Assembly (NCBI GenBank): GCA_964523395.1
Contig: CAZFXS010000011.1
Coordinates: 1 to 64,000 of the forward strand
Length of the DNA stretch: 64,000 nt
From: JANYJZ01 sp964523395
GTDB lineage: Bacteria; Bacteroidota; Ignavibacteria; UBA10030; SZUA-254
Reading direction: 5' to 3'
Part shown: positions 48,749 through 58,055 of the stretch, in pieces
Numbering within the stretch: position 1 is the stretch's first letter
Layout: the number at the start of each line of letters is the position of its first letter
The notes under the pieces: generated by a model
Databases searched by the model: none
Seen by the model: the letters and a program-made list of their open reading frames with translations, nothing else
Told to the model about the DNA's origin: nothing
Translations under genes and position numbers: made by a program

Positions 48749-49205
48749 GATGAGATAACAGAAACTGTTTCAGTTCCTCAAATCCCGAAAAGGATTTTGT
48801 AACGCACCCGAGAACCCATCCGGGAAGGTGATGAAGCGGGAATGATGTTACTAAATAGACCGGTTTTTTAAAAAAACGGGCAATCGTCAATTCACCTTTT
48901 GTGCCGGCGCCCTTTGCGGCACCTTCATCCCAATAACAAACGACGTAGTCGGAGTTATCAGCTATTTCTTTGGAATCGATATCAACTAACTTCTGAATAA
49001 TTGAAGTGTAGTGTTCGATATTTTCCTCTTTCAAAAGGCGGAAATTTACGGAAGGGTGGTGGACAGAAAAGAACTTGTCGCTCTCGGTGTTAGGATTAAA
49101 CACCGAATGGCCAAGATGTCGTTCGAGCCAGGTCTGTAACTCTGTCCGCCACTGAACGCCTTCACCGTCGGCGTATTCCATTCCACCAGAAAGATACACT
49201 CTCAT
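48723..49205 (-). CDS. Nucleoside 2-deoxyribosyltransferase-like protein
   Basis: A 160-residue Rossmann-like protein: it starts MRVYLSGGMEYADGEGVQWR and has DNSDYVVCYWDEGAAKGAGTKGELTIARFFKKPVYLV, the pattern of the nucleoside 2-deoxyribosyltransferase-like group, with the Glu of GTKGEL as a likely catalytic residue. The true substrate is uncertain; the related DUF4406 group is an alternative. The next gene (GroES-like) overlaps its end, and its start is three bases after the kinase-like gene's stop. Confidence 0.8.
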   Translation of the reverse strand: MRVYLSGGMEYADGEGVQWRTELQTWLERHLGHSVFNPNTESDKFFSVHHPSVNFRLLKEENIEHYTSIIQKLVDIDSKEIADNSDYVVCYWDEGAAKGAGTKGELTIARFFKKPVYLVTSFPLHHLPGWVLGCVTKSFSGFEELKQFLLSHHGNSKQKI

Positions 49206-49208
49206 ATC

Positions 49209-49868
49209 TCATCCAAACCTGTACATATCCAACATAGGGAACAGCATCCAGTATCCCAACCACATCATTCCGCCAAAACTCATGGGAACGGAAAAATTAT
49301 CATCCACGTCGATAGGGAGCGCTTCAACAACAGCAGTTATTGCTGCGGCGCAAATGCCGATGAGGTATTCACCAAAGAGGTAATCAATTTTCGGAACAAC
49401 CGCAACAATAACAACAGCGCTGAGGAAAAATGCGAGGCTTCCTTCGCGGGTTTTTGAAAGGAATCGATGCCTTCCAAACCGCTTCCCGATTAACGCGGCA
49501 GTCAAATCGGAGATAATCAAAACGAGAAACGCAGTAATCGCAATGAGTTTTGGAAAGATGAGTACCGCCAATGTCGCGGAAATCAGCACCCATGTGGCGC
49601 CATTGAGGCGTTTGCGCTCTCGGTTGCTTTCGTGGTGTCTGAGAATTTTGCCGAACGTGCGGTTGAAGAGGATCTCCAGCGGTTCGAAATAGTGCCTGGT
49701 GACATCAATAACAAGGGCGATGATTGTAAGAGGAACAAAGACTTCCAATGCGGCTTCGCGGGGAGTAAAAAAATAAAAAATAGGGATGACTATCGAACTG
49801 AAATGTATTGCCTTCCGGATAATCTCGGTGCGATAGCCATCTTCGTGCGGGTGGGAGTGCGTGTTCAC
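49209..49868 (-). CDS. Polyprenol/diacylglycerol kinase-like membrane protein (SEC59/DGK1/VTE5 type)
   Basis: A 219-residue membrane protein with about six helices. The pattern EIIRKAIHFSSIVIPIFYFF, RKRLNGATWVLIS, ISDLTAALIGKRFGRHRFLSKTREGSLAFFLS, and VVEALPIDVDDNFSVP is that of the CTP-dependent prenol/phytol/diacylglycerol kinase family. It would phosphorylate a lipid alcohol in the inner membrane. The GTG start sits one base after the ftsH stop (TAGAGTG), suggesting coupling. The substrate is not decided by sequence. Confidence 0.82.
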   Translation of the reverse strand: MNTHSHPHEDGYRTEIIRKAIHFSSIVIPIFYFFTPREAALEVFVPLTIIALVIDVTRHYFEPLEILFNRTFGKILRHHESNRERKRLNGATWVLISATLAVLIFPKLIAITAFLVLIISDLTAALIGKRFGRHRFLSKTREGSLAFFLSAVVIVAVVPKIDYLFGEYLIGICAAAITAVVEALPIDVDDNFSVPMSFGGMMWLGYWMLFPMLDMYRFG

Positions 49869-49869
49869 T

Positions 49870-51927
49870 CTATGATTTTGTGCTTCCAGATTGGTCGGAA
49901 TTAGGCATCGTGCCGGTGGCTGTACTGCTTTGTTCCCGTCCGTTTGTCCGCTGTTCTAGCGGCGGAAGCGCTTCACCGCGGAGAATTTTATCAATCTCGT
50001 CGCCGTCAAGGATTTCACGTTCCAATAATGCGGCGGCAAGGGCGTGCAATTGGTCGATATTTTCTTTGAGGAGGCTTTCAGCCCGAACCATACCGCGCGT
50101 GATAATTCCTTTTACTTCTTCGTCGATGGCGACTGCCGTAGTTTCGGAATAATTCTTTGTGCGTGTGATTTCTCTTCCCAAGAAAATTTCTTCTTCCTTT
50201 GCACCGTATGCCAGTGGTCCGAGGCGTTCGCTCATGCCCCATTCGCAGACCATTTTATGGGCGATGGAGGTGGCGCGTTCAATATCGTTTCCTGCGCCGG
50301 TAGTAAACTGGTTGAAGATAATTTTCTCTGCCGCGCGTCCGCCCAACGCGTACGCAATCATTGCTTCGAGATATTCCTTCGCGTACGTATGTTTTTCATC
50401 GATCGGGAGATACGTCGTAACACCAAGCGCCCTTCCGCGGGGAATAATCGTCACCTTGTGCACCGGGTCAGATTCCGGAATTTTTTTTGCCACCAGCACG
50501 TGACCGGATTCGTGATAAGCAGTGACTTTCTTTTCCTTTTCAGATATGATGAGGCTTTTCCGTTCAATGCCCATCATCACTTTATCTTTCGCTTCTTCAA
50601 AATGTCGCATTGTTACCGCTTTGCAATTCTGACGTGCAGCCAGAAGTGCAGCTTCATTCGCAAGATTGGCAAGATCAGCACCGGCAAGTCCGGGTGTACC
50701 TTTTGCCAATATTTCCAGGTTGACATTTTCGTCGAGTGGGATATTGCGTGTGTGCACTTTGAGGATGCCTTCACGGCCACGGACATCAGGCCTGTCTACG
50801 ACGACCTGTCGGTCAAATCTTCCCGGTCGTAACAAAGCAGGGTCTAGAACGTCGGGCCTGTTGGTCGCGGCAATAATAATAACACCGCTGTTTTGTTCAA
50901 ATCCATCCATTTCCACAAGCAGTTGATTCAATGTCTGTTCACGTTCGTCATGACCGCCGCCTAAACCTGCGCCGCGATGGCGTCCGACTGCATCGATTTC
51001 ATCGATGAAGATAATTGCCGGCGCGTTCTTTTTCCCAGTCTCAAACAAATCACGAACGCGGCTAGCGCCAACGCCGACAAACATTTCCACAAAATCAGCG
51101 CCAGAAATTGAGAAGAAAGGAACGCCGGCTTCACCAGCCACAGCGCGCGCAAGCAATGTCTTGCCTGTTCCCGGAGGTCCAAGTAGCAGAACACCACGCG
51201 GAATCTTTCCGCCAAGGCGCTGGAATTTTGATGGCTCTTTCAGGAACTCTATGATCTCCTGCAATTCGACTTTTGCCTCGTCAGCTCCAGCGACATCCTG
51301 AAACGTTACTTTAGGGGCGCCTTCCGAAATTGTTTTCGCGCGGCTCTTGCCGAAGGAAAAAATTCCTTTTGTTCCCATTCCCTGCATGCGGCGCATAATA
51401 ATCAGCCACACAACGAGCAACAGCACCCATGGTAATGCGCTCAACAACGCATTCATCCAGGTGTTATCCTCCTTGGTAATGGTGAAGCGAATCTCCTTTG
51501 CACTCCATTCCTGAATAACATTCGAGTCGATGAACGGAAGCGTTACAACAAACCGTTCCATTTTGACGAATTTCCCGCTTGTTGTTTTAAGCTCCATCGG
51601 CTGTTTTAGTACACCGTGGAAGTCGTAATTGTTGAGTTCAGATTTCCGGATTGTCGCGCTTGCGATACTCCCGTCGTTAAGGAGCTGTACATACTGTGTG
51701 TATTCCAGGTCGTACTCTGTACCTTCCTGTGTCCGGAACAGCGTCATGACAATGAAGACACCGAGAATAATTGCCGACCAGCTTAACACTACTTTGAGAA
51801 CTTTACTCCAGTTAAAATCATCGTCATTACGAAATTGATTCTTCGGTTGACGGATTTTTCTGCGCGTCAATTTTCTTTGCAGCTTTTTACCAGTATTCTC
51901 TCTTGAATCTTGTTTCTGTTCGTCCAT
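49870..51927 (-). CDS. ftsH: ATP-dependent zinc metalloprotease FtsH
   Basis: Membrane AAA+ protease that degrades misfolded membrane proteins and regulatory factors. It is 685 residues: a basic cytosolic N-terminus, membrane helix 1 (about 45-64), a periplasmic domain, helix 2 (about 161-178), Walker A GPPGTGKT (250-257), Walker [15 protein letters not shown] region [18 protein letters not shown], and zinc site HESGH (472-476). The tail is Gln/Ser-rich. It lies behind hpt and tilS in the same operon, a frequent order. Confidence 0.98.
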   Translation of the reverse strand: MDEQKQDSRENTGKKLQRKLTRRKIRQPKNQFRNDDDFNWSKVLKVVLSWSAIILGVFIVMTLFRTQEGTEYDLEYTQYVQLLNDGSIASATIRKSELNNYDFHGVLKQPMELKTTSGKFVKMERFVVTLPFIDSNVIQEWSAKEIRFTITKEDNTWMNALLSALPWVLLLVVWLIIMRRMQGMGTKGIFSFGKSRAKTISEGAPKVTFQDVAGADEAKVELQEIIEFLKEPSKFQRLGGKIPRGVLLLGPPGTGKTLLARAVAGEAGVPFFSISGADFVEMFVGVGASRVRDLFETGKKNAPAIIFIDEIDAVGRHRGAGLGGGHDEREQTLNQLLVEMDGFEQNSGVIIIAATNRPDVLDPALLRPGRFDRQVVVDRPDVRGREGILKVHTRNIPLDENVNLEILAKGTPGLAGADLANLANEAALLAARQNCKAVTMRHFEEAKDKVMMGIERKSLIISEKEKKVTAYHESGHVLVAKKIPESDPVHKVTIIPRGRALGVTTYLPIDEKHTYAKEYLEAMIAYALGGRAAEKIIFNQFTTGAGNDIERATSIAHKMVCEWGMSERLGPLAYGAKEEEIFLGREITRTKNYSETTAVAIDEEVKGIITRGMVRAESLLKENIDQLHALAAALLEREILDGDEIDKILRGEALPPLEQRTNGREQSSTATGTMPNSDQSGSTKS

Positions 51928-51952
51928 AATACCTGTTTCGTTTCCTTTTTAT

Positions 51953-52498
51953 TTAATCATTTGCTATGCGATAAATCGACCTGAGATTTCTCACCTTCTG
52001 CGCGTAATCTAAGCCATATCCAATCACGAAATAGTTTGGAATCTTAAACCCTATATAATCGATGGAAACGTCGACTTTTAGGGCATCTTTCTTATATAAT
52101 AACGAAATTACTTTAAAAGAGCGAGGATTATGTGTAGCGATTAATTTTTTAATAAAATCGACTGATAACCCGGAATCGACAATATCTTCGACTACAATGA
52201 TATCTCTTCCTTCAATCTGGCAGTTGAGTTCTTTCAGCATCTTCACGTTGCCGGAACTGATTTTCGCATCTCCGTAGCTTGAGAGTTTGAGAAAATCCAT
52301 TTCGCAATCAACAGTGATATGGCGGATCAGGTCAGCCATAAAAATAAAGGAGCCGTTAAGCACGCCGATAAATATGGGAACTTTTCCTTTGTATTCTTTA
52401 TTGATTTGCCTTCCTAACTGTTTAATGCGGGTCTGAATTTTCTTTTCAGTCAGATAGGGGATAAATCTGTCGTTGTTGACAATAATTTCTTTCTTCAT
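51953..52498 (-). CDS. hpt: Hypoxanthine phosphoribosyltransferase
   Basis: Purine salvage: converts hypoxanthine (or guanine) and PRPP to IMP (or GMP). It is 181 residues with the flexible-loop FLKLSSYGDAKISSG and the PRPP-binding VVEDIVDSGLSVDFI near residue 99. The end FKIPNYFVIGYGLDYAQKVRNLRSIY is typical of the family. It lies between tilS and ftsH. Confidence 0.96.
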   Translation of the reverse strand: MKKEIIVNNDRFIPYLTEKKIQTRIKQLGRQINKEYKGKVPIFIGVLNGSFIFMADLIRHITVDCEMDFLKLSSYGDAKISSGNVKMLKELNCQIEGRDIIVVEDIVDSGLSVDFIKKLIATHNPRSFKVISLLYKKDALKVDVSIDYIGFKIPNYFVIGYGLDYAQKVRNLRSIYRIAND

Positions 52499-52508
52499 CC
52501 GTTCACTG

Positions 52509-53888
52509 TTATGATTGAGGAATATATTCGATTTTAAGTATGTTCTTTGTTTTCGGAGTTACTTTATAGCGGTCATCGAGCCGTTTGCCGCAGATCCAGA
52601 CGACGGCCTCGTCAGAAAATAAGACCGGTATTATTCTTTTTTCAAACAACGGAACTTTTTCATCAATAAAAAAGTCGCTGAGCTTTTTTTTGTCTTTCAT
52701 TCCGAGCGGGATAAACCAATCTCCGTCAGCCCATGGGCGCAGAATGAATTCTTTTCCGAGTGTATCACCGTCGATATACTCGGTATTCTTATCGTTTGTG
52801 TATTCAGCTTTTGAGCTTATGGAGGATTGGAATCCGAAAAACTCAAATTTGTAATTTTTGTTCAGATCAATGTGGTACCGGTACGTTTGAATTGCAGGAA
52901 TTCGTTTGAACGCAATATGATTCCGGTTCCTGTAGAAGACGATATCCTTTGATAATGAGCATGACGTTCCAGTTTCCGCGTGAACGATTTTCAGCATACT
53001 TTTTACTGTTCCAAAATCCACTTCAATGTTGCCGAATTCCCGTGCTGTATGAAGCAGAATGTGTTCCTGCAAGAAGAGCGGCTTCGCATCGAACGACTCC
53101 AGGTTAAAAATAATTTCTTTAGACGAACGATGGACAATAATATCAACCAGAATCTTTGCCGCTTCATCTTTCAGATATACTTCAAGCTGTTCAAATAATT
53201 CTCCGGTTCTCTGCAGGGTTAACGGTAAATTCGGATTAATGTTGCTCCGGATTTCAGGGATCAGACTATTACGCAGATAATTTCTCGTATAATCGTTGTG
53301 CGCGTTGCTTGAATCTTCCCTGTGCGGAATTTTTTGCTCTTCCGCAAAGCCTCTGATCTCTTCGCGTGTTACTGAAAGAAATGGTCTGATCACCGAGATA
53401 TCTTTCCGATGAGCCGGAATGCCGGATAGTCCATGCACTCCTGCACCGCGGATGATGTTAAAGAGAATCGTTTCCGCGTTGTCATCGGCATGGTGCGCAG
53501 TTGCCACCGATTGAAAACCGAGAGAAGTGCGAAGCTTATTGAAAAATGCATACCGCAATTCTCTCGCCGTTTCCTGGATCGAGAGCTTTTTTGCATCAGA
53601 GATTGCGGCGGTATTTGCGCGTTCGACATAACACTCTAATGTTAACGCGGAGGCAACAGACCGGGCGAATGTTTCATCCTCGTCAGATTCCTGTCCTCGC
53701 AACTGATGATTGAAATGAGCAACAGCGAGTTCAATCTTCAGGTCATTTCGCATCAGGTACAGCGCTTGCAATAACACCATGGAGTCAATTCCACTGCTCA
53801 AGGCCACGATAATCTTATCCCCGTTATTCATCAGGGATACCCTGCGGATATATTCGCGGACAGTATGGAGGAAGTGATGTTCAGGCAT
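52509..53888 (-). CDS. tilS: tRNA(Ile)-lysidine synthase TilS
   Basis: Converts C34 of tRNA-Ile(CAU) to lysidine so that it reads AUA. It is 459 residues: PP-loop VALSSGIDSMVLL (usual SGGxDS appears as SSGIDS), the HFNHQLRGQESDEDETFARSVA segment, and ATAHHADDNAETILFNIIRGAGVHGLSGI. C-terminal substrate-binding domains follow. No Shine-Dalgarno or promoter is evident in the 23 bases between it and the upstream terminator. Confidence 0.95.
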   Translation of the reverse strand: MPEHHFLHTVREYIRRVSLMNNGDKIIVALSSGIDSMVLLQALYLMRNDLKIELAVAHFNHQLRGQESDEDETFARSVASALTLECYVERANTAAISDAKKLSIQETARELRYAFFNKLRTSLGFQSVATAHHADDNAETILFNIIRGAGVHGLSGIPAHRKDISVIRPFLSVTREEIRGFAEEQKIPHREDSSNAHNDYTRNYLRNSLIPEIRSNINPNLPLTLQRTGELFEQLEVYLKDEAAKILVDIIVHRSSKEIIFNLESFDAKPLFLQEHILLHTAREFGNIEVDFGTVKSMLKIVHAETGTSCSLSKDIVFYRNRNHIAFKRIPAIQTYRYHIDLNKNYKFEFFGFQSSISSKAEYTNDKNTEYIDGDTLGKEFILRPWADGDWFIPLGMKDKKKLSDFFIDEKVPLFEKRIIPVLFSDEAVVWICGKRLDDRYKVTPKTKNILKIEYIPQS

Positions 53889-53911
53889 AATGCAATGTGC
53901 CGTTCCACTGT

Positions 53912-53950
53912 AAAAAAATTCCCTCCCGGGTATTTCCGGGAAGGGAGGAT
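53912..53950 (-). terminator. Intrinsic terminator of the tRNA-Met gene
   Basis: On the - strand, a hairpin with arms CCTCCCTTCCCGG and CCGGGAGGGAA (53919-53950; one bulge) is followed by seven T residues (A-run 53912-53918 on the + strand). It follows the tRNA by eight bases and separates it from tilS. Confidence 0.85.
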
Positions 53951-53957
53951 TGTTGCG

Positions 53958-54031
53958 TAGCGGGGGAGGGACTCGAACCCCCGACCAATGGATTATGATT
54001 CCATTGCTCTAACCAACTGAGCTACCCCGCC
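53958..54031 (-). tRNA. tRNA-Met, elongator type (anticodon CAT)
   Basis: The - strand gives a full 74-base cloverleaf: acceptor GGCGGGG with CCCCGCT (G1-U72 wobble, discriminator A), D-arm GCTC/GAGC, anticodon stem ATGGA/TCCAT around ATCATAA (anticodon CAT), and T-arm GGGGG/CCCTC with TTCGAGT. Acceptor and T-arm resemble Bacillus elongator Met and the first base pair excludes the initiator type. Ile2 (CAU read by lysidine) is the alternative, less likely from acceptor sequence. CCA is not encoded. Confidence 0.85.
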
Positions 54032-54045
54032 AAAAAATGATTGAA

Positions 54046-54074
54046 AATATACGATAAAAAGGGGTGATATGCAA
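54046..54074 (-). promoter_or_regulatory. Promoter of the tRNA-Met gene
   Basis: On the - strand, TTGCAT (54074-54069), a 17-base spacer and TATATT (54051-54046). It lies 14 bases upstream of the tRNA 5' end, a normal distance for a stable-RNA promoter. Confidence 0.7.
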
Positions 54075-54201
54075 GGTAAACTCGCAGCCATTCCTGCTAA
54101 GTTTTTATCCCAGCTGCATCTCTCAACCGTGCCAATTATTTTTCTTTTTGCTCATTCTTTCTTATTATGGATGCAAAAGTCGCATTCACTGAAAATTTTC
54201 A

Positions 54202-55128
54202 TTGATATCAGAACAGACCATACGGAGCGGGCACAGCTATTCAATTGATGATGCTTTTGATTTTTGTGCGAGAATTACAAATGCACATTACGAGAATTTT
54301 CCCGTTGCTTCATTGTTTTTGCCGAAGGAAAAACGTCCCTATATTCAGGCGATTTATGCGTTTAGCCGTATTGCTGATGATTTTGCAGATGAATCAGTCC
54401 GTCTTCCTGAAGAGCGGCTTGCAAATTTACAAAACTGGGAAGAACAACTGGAGCTTTGTTTTCGGGGCGAAGCTCGTCATCCGGTGTTTATTGCGCTTTC
54501 CGAAACAGTCAGCCGCCTTGATATTCCCGTGGAACCGTTTCGCGACCTTCTGACGGCATTTAGGCGGGATGTGACACAACATTCTTACGCGACATTTGAA
54601 GATTTGATGAGTTATTGCAGTTGTTCGGCAAATCCTGTAGGAAGACTTGTGCTCATGATTTTCGGATACAGGGATGAGAAATTGTTCCGACTTTCTGATC
54701 ACATTTGTACCGCATTACAGCTGACAAACTTTTGGCAGGATGTCAGTGTTGACAAGGAAAAGCAAAGGGTTTATGTACCGATAGAGGATATGGAGCGTTT
54801 TGAATATTCGATGGATGATTTACAACATGGCCGTTCCGAAAAGCAATTTCATAACCTCATGAAGTTTGAAGTTGAGAGAACGAAAAATATGTTTTACGAT
54901 GGCGCTGAATTGCCTTCTCTCGTTGAGAACGATCTCCAGCTGGAACTTCGGCTGGTATGGTTTGGCGGAATGAGGATCCTTAAAAAAATTGAGCGATCCG
55001 GTTTTGAAGTATTATTACATCGTCCTACGCTGAACACTCTGGACAAAAGTACGGTATTCCTGCTTGGACTCTTTTACAATAATCTTTCACGGTTTGGCAG
55101 AAAGCGGAAGCAATGGGATCTTACCTGA
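54202..55128 (+). CDS. hpnC: Squalene synthase-like HpnC (hydroxysqualene-forming step)
   Basis: Prenyltransferase of the HpnCDE squalene route, converting presqualene diphosphate to hydroxysqualene. It is 308 residues, with HYENFPVASLFLPKEKRPYIQAIYAFSRIADDFADE (first Asp-rich motif) and ALQLTNFWQDVSVD (second). The NFWQDV form and the ENFPVAS start mark HpnC rather than HpnD. The only plausible start is TTG; no good Shine-Dalgarno is seen. It overlaps hpnD by 16 bases. Confidence 0.92.
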   Translation: MISEQTIRSGHSYSIDDAFDFCARITNAHYENFPVASLFLPKEKRPYIQAIYAFSRIADDFADESVRLPEERLANLQNWEEQLELCFRGEARHPVFIALSETVSRLDIPVEPFRDLLTAFRRDVTQHSYATFEDLMSYCSCSANPVGRLVLMIFGYRDEKLFRLSDHICTALQLTNFWQDVSVDKEKQRVYVPIEDMERFEYSMDDLQHGRSEKQFHNLMKFEVERTKNMFYDGAELPSLVENDLQLELRLVWFGGMRILKKIERSGFEVLLHRPTLNTLDKSTVFLLGLFYNNLSRFGRKRKQWDLT

Positions 55129-55967
55129 CTATTCCTTCTCCACAGGCAGAAGTCCATCGCGGAAGCAGTTTCGCTTTTTCCTTTTCATTCCTTCCTAAGA
55201 TCCAGCGTGAAGCATTAAAATCGTTATATGCTTTCTGCCGTACTACGGATGATATCGTCGATAATGAAAACGATGCAGTGTCAAATATTGAACGGTTGAA
55301 ATTATGGAGAGGCGAATTAGAACAATCGTTGTCAGGAAGTTCGGCATACCCTGTTCTTAATCAGTTTTCATCTGTTGTTCAGAAATTTCATATACCTGTT
55401 GTTCACGCGTATGAATTGCTCCGCGGCGCGGAAATGGATATTACAAAGAACCGGTACGAGACATTTGAAGAGTTAAAAGAATATTGTTATCTCGTTGCAT
55501 CTACAGTCGGTCTCATGTCGCTTCAAATCTTCGGTCCAAAGAATGAGCGTTCGAAAGAATACGCGATTAACCTTGGCATTGCATTACAACTTACCAATAT
55601 AGTCCGTGATGTTGCCATCGACGCAAACTACGGCAGAATATATCTGCCTCTCGATGACCTCCGGCGATTTCACTATACAGAACATGAGCTTTTGACGAAA
55701 ACCTACAATCAGAACTTTATCGACCTCATGAAATATCAGACAGATCGCGCTGAGAAATTCTTCGCGATCGCAAGACAATCATTGCCTGATGAAGATAAAC
55801 GGCCAATGTTCGCGGCGAAAATCATGGAACGGATTTACTTTCACACGCTTCAGCGCATTAAGGATGCAAACTATAATGTTTTCGGTGAAACTATACATCT
55901 TTCCAGGACACTTCAACTGATGATTGCCGTGAAATACTGGGTCAAGCAGCGGCTGTTCGGCGCATGA
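55113..55967 (+). CDS. hpnD: Presqualene diphosphate synthase HpnD
   Basis: Joins two farnesyl diphosphates to presqualene diphosphate. It is 284 residues, with SSFAFSFSFLPKIQREALKSLYAFCRTTDDIVDN (first Asp-rich motif DDIVD), the AYELLRGAEMDI segment, and ALQLTNIVRDVAIDANYGRIYLPLDDL (second, DVAID). It is overlapped by hpnC and overlaps hpnE by four bases (ATGA), so all three are a tight operon. Confidence 0.93.
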   Translation: MGSYLTIPSPQAEVHRGSSFAFSFSFLPKIQREALKSLYAFCRTTDDIVDNENDAVSNIERLKLWRGELEQSLSGSSAYPVLNQFSSVVQKFHIPVVHAYELLRGAEMDITKNRYETFEELKEYCYLVASTVGLMSLQIFGPKNERSKEYAINLGIALQLTNIVRDVAIDANYGRIYLPLDDLRRFHYTEHELLTKTYNQNFIDLMKYQTDRAEKFFAIARQSLPDEDKRPMFAAKIMERIYFHTLQRIKDANYNVFGETIHLSRTLQLMIAVKYWVKQRLFGA

Positions 55968-57292
55968 TTGCTGATGTAGCTGTTATCGGAGGGGGTGTCA
56001 GCGGTCTTGCGGCATCTGTCGATCTTGCGCTGAGCGGTAAAAAAGTCCTCCTTCTTGAGCAGTCGCAAAAACTGGGAGGACGGTGTTATTCGTTTCGTGA
56101 TGAAACGACTGGCGATGAAGTCGATAACGGGCAACATGTTCTTATAGGTGCGTATCATCATACACTTCGCTATCTGACTCATGTTGGGACACGAAAATTC
56201 CTTGCCACACAAAAGTCGATTCCTCTTCATCATCCAGTTTCCGGATTTTCCTCGGTTACATTCGGCACCGCTCCGGCGCCATTGAATCTTATCGCTGCAG
56301 TTCTTCGATACAGCCATTTATCCGTTACAGACCGGCTCAATGTTCTGAAGGTTGGTTCCTTCCTTAGAAATTGGACAGATGCAACCTCCAAGATTCTGAC
56401 AGGGATGACGGTAGATGTATGGCTTACCAGCCTTGGCCAGTCAAAATCCGTCAAGGAATCTCTCTGGAACCCGTTGGCAATTTCCATTATGAACGAACTG
56501 CCCGAACAAGCGTCGGCACTGCTGTTCGCGCATTCATTACGTTCAGCATTTTTCGGATCACAGGAAGATATCTCGGTTATGATACCGACAATCGGACAGA
56601 ATGCATTATATGTTGACGGTGCCCGGCATATCCTTGAACAAAACGGGTGTGTCATAAGAACGGGATCTGAAGTTATAAAGATTCTCTCTGATGATCAGTA
56701 CGTTACCGGAATTCGCATGGCCGATGGTTCCGAGATGAAGGCAGAGCATATTATCTCCGCCGTTCCTCATTATACACTGGCAAAGATCTTACCTGACAAA
56801 TTATCTAATACGTTTCCATTTGAAAAGTTCAATTCATCGCCCATCGTTTCATTGCATTTATGGTTTGAAAAAGATTTTATGCCGATGAATTATTGCGGAT
56901 TAATAGGAAAAAAAATACAGTGGGTATTCAACAAACGGAAAATTGAAGCGAAGGCTCACAATAAAACAGCATACCTTTCAGCAGTAATAAGCGGAGCGTA
57001 CGATGTTGTTGATAGATCTAAAGATGAGCTTGTGGTTTTAACGGTACGGGAAATCAGTGAAGTTTTTCCGGAGAGCAAAAGTTCCCGACTTGTTCATTCC
57101 TATGTCATTAAAGAAAAACGGGCCACATTTTCTTCGACACCGGAGATTGAACGGATGCGTCCATCAGCAGAAACATCACTGAAAAATTTTTTCCTGGCCG
57201 GTGATTGGACAAATACAGGGTTACCCGCAACAATTGAGGGCGCAATTCAAAGCGGTTTTTATGCCGCCGGATTGATAAAGGAAAGAGGCTAG
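55964..57292 (+). CDS. hpnE: Hydroxysqualene dehydroxylase HpnE
   Basis: FAD-dependent amine-oxidase-fold enzyme that reduces hydroxysqualene to squalene. It is 442 residues with the dinucleotide motif VIGGGVSGLAASVDLALSGKKVLLLEQSQKLGGRCYSF at the N-terminus, a central substrate part with NELPEQASALLFAHSLRSAFF, and the C-terminal FAD motif FFLAGDWTNTGLPATIEGAIQSG. Whether squalene goes on to hopanoids cannot be said, since no cyclase lies in the window. Confidence 0.9.
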   Translation: MIADVAVIGGGVSGLAASVDLALSGKKVLLLEQSQKLGGRCYSFRDETTGDEVDNGQHVLIGAYHHTLRYLTHVGTRKFLATQKSIPLHHPVSGFSSVTFGTAPAPLNLIAAVLRYSHLSVTDRLNVLKVGSFLRNWTDATSKILTGMTVDVWLTSLGQSKSVKESLWNPLAISIMNELPEQASALLFAHSLRSAFFGSQEDISVMIPTIGQNALYVDGARHILEQNGCVIRTGSEVIKILSDDQYVTGIRMADGSEMKAEHIISAVPHYTLAKILPDKLSNTFPFEKFNSSPIVSLHLWFEKDFMPMNYCGLIGKKIQWVFNKRKIEAKAHNKTAYLSAVISGAYDVVDRSKDELVVLTVREISEVFPESKSSRLVHSYVIKEKRATFSSTPEIERMRPSAETSLKNFFLAGDWTNTGLPATIEGAIQSGFYAAGLIKERG

Positions 57293-57302
57293 GTGATGCG
57301 GT

Positions 57303-57920
57303 TCAGATGAACAAGGGTTTCACTACATCCCACACAACATTTTCAATTGAACCCAGCAGTAAAAAGCACACAAAGGCTACCACCCACTTATATGGTACTT
57401 TCTTAATATCATGCACAACAATGATCGCAAAGAATATTGCCGTGATAGTATAAAAGCACATGATGACAGTCGGGATTGTCATGTCATGCAATCGTATCAA
57501 TGATAACGAGGAGCTTTCATCGACTACGAGTTTGATGTTATTATTAATGAGAAGCTGGAGAAACACCGTGATTGTTTCGGGGAGGCGTATGGTTGCATTG
57601 ACAAAGGCCATTGAAGCGAAGAAGAGATTTTGCGGTTGTCTCAGCAATAATGCGAACGAAAATAGTGCGAGGCCAAATGTCCATACCGGACCCGCAAGTG
57701 CTGCTCCTGCACATCCATCCTGCGTACCGTGGAAGTCAATAATGTCAAGCAACGCGGCTTGTTGCTGATCAGTTTGCGAGTGGCAAAATGTATCGGCTGC
57801 TATTTTATGAGCGTACTGATGTGAGAATAACGAAAGTGCAACCGCCAGAATGAATGAAGGAATGCCGATAAGCAGAAGGGTCTTGATTGAGTGCCGTGGT
57901 TCTTCTTCCAGTAATGCCAT
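57303..57920 (-). CDS. Membrane protein of unknown function
   Basis: A 205-residue protein with about five membrane helices (for example IPSFILAVALSLF, GPVWTFGLALFSFALLL and VVHDIKKVPYKWVVAFVCFLL). Cys residues occur in DTFCHSQTD and DGCAGAALA. No family is recognised. The start at 57920 is chosen because CGGAGAATA lies just upstream, while a longer frame starting at 57992 would begin within the promoter. It converges with hpnE ten bases away. Confidence 0.75.
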   Translation of the reverse strand: MALLEEEPRHSIKTLLLIGIPSFILAVALSLFSHQYAHKIAADTFCHSQTDQQQAALLDIIDFHGTQDGCAGAALAGPVWTFGLALFSFALLLRQPQNLFFASMAFVNATIRLPETITVFLQLLINNNIKLVVDESSSLSLIRLHDMTIPTVIMCFYTITAIFFAIIVVHDIKKVPYKWVVAFVCFLLLGSIENVVWDVVKPLFI

Positions 57921-57963
57921 TATTCTCCGATGTAAAATGCTTTCATGAAATTTAACGGCAGAC

Positions 57964-57992
57964 AAGATAACGGATTTTGCAAAGAGTGTCAA
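57964..57992 (-). promoter_or_regulatory. Consensus promoter for the unknown membrane protein
   Basis: On the - strand, TTGACA (57992-57987), a 17-base spacer and TATCTT (57969-57964). This is near-consensus and gives a roughly 40-base leader to the ATG at 57920. It also shows that the longer upstream frame from 57992 is not translated. Confidence 0.75.
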
Positions 57993-58055
57993 TATAAAAA
58001 TGAAGATTTCGGTTTATTCATCACTTTCAGTTTGTTATGACTGTGTATTGTTTTC

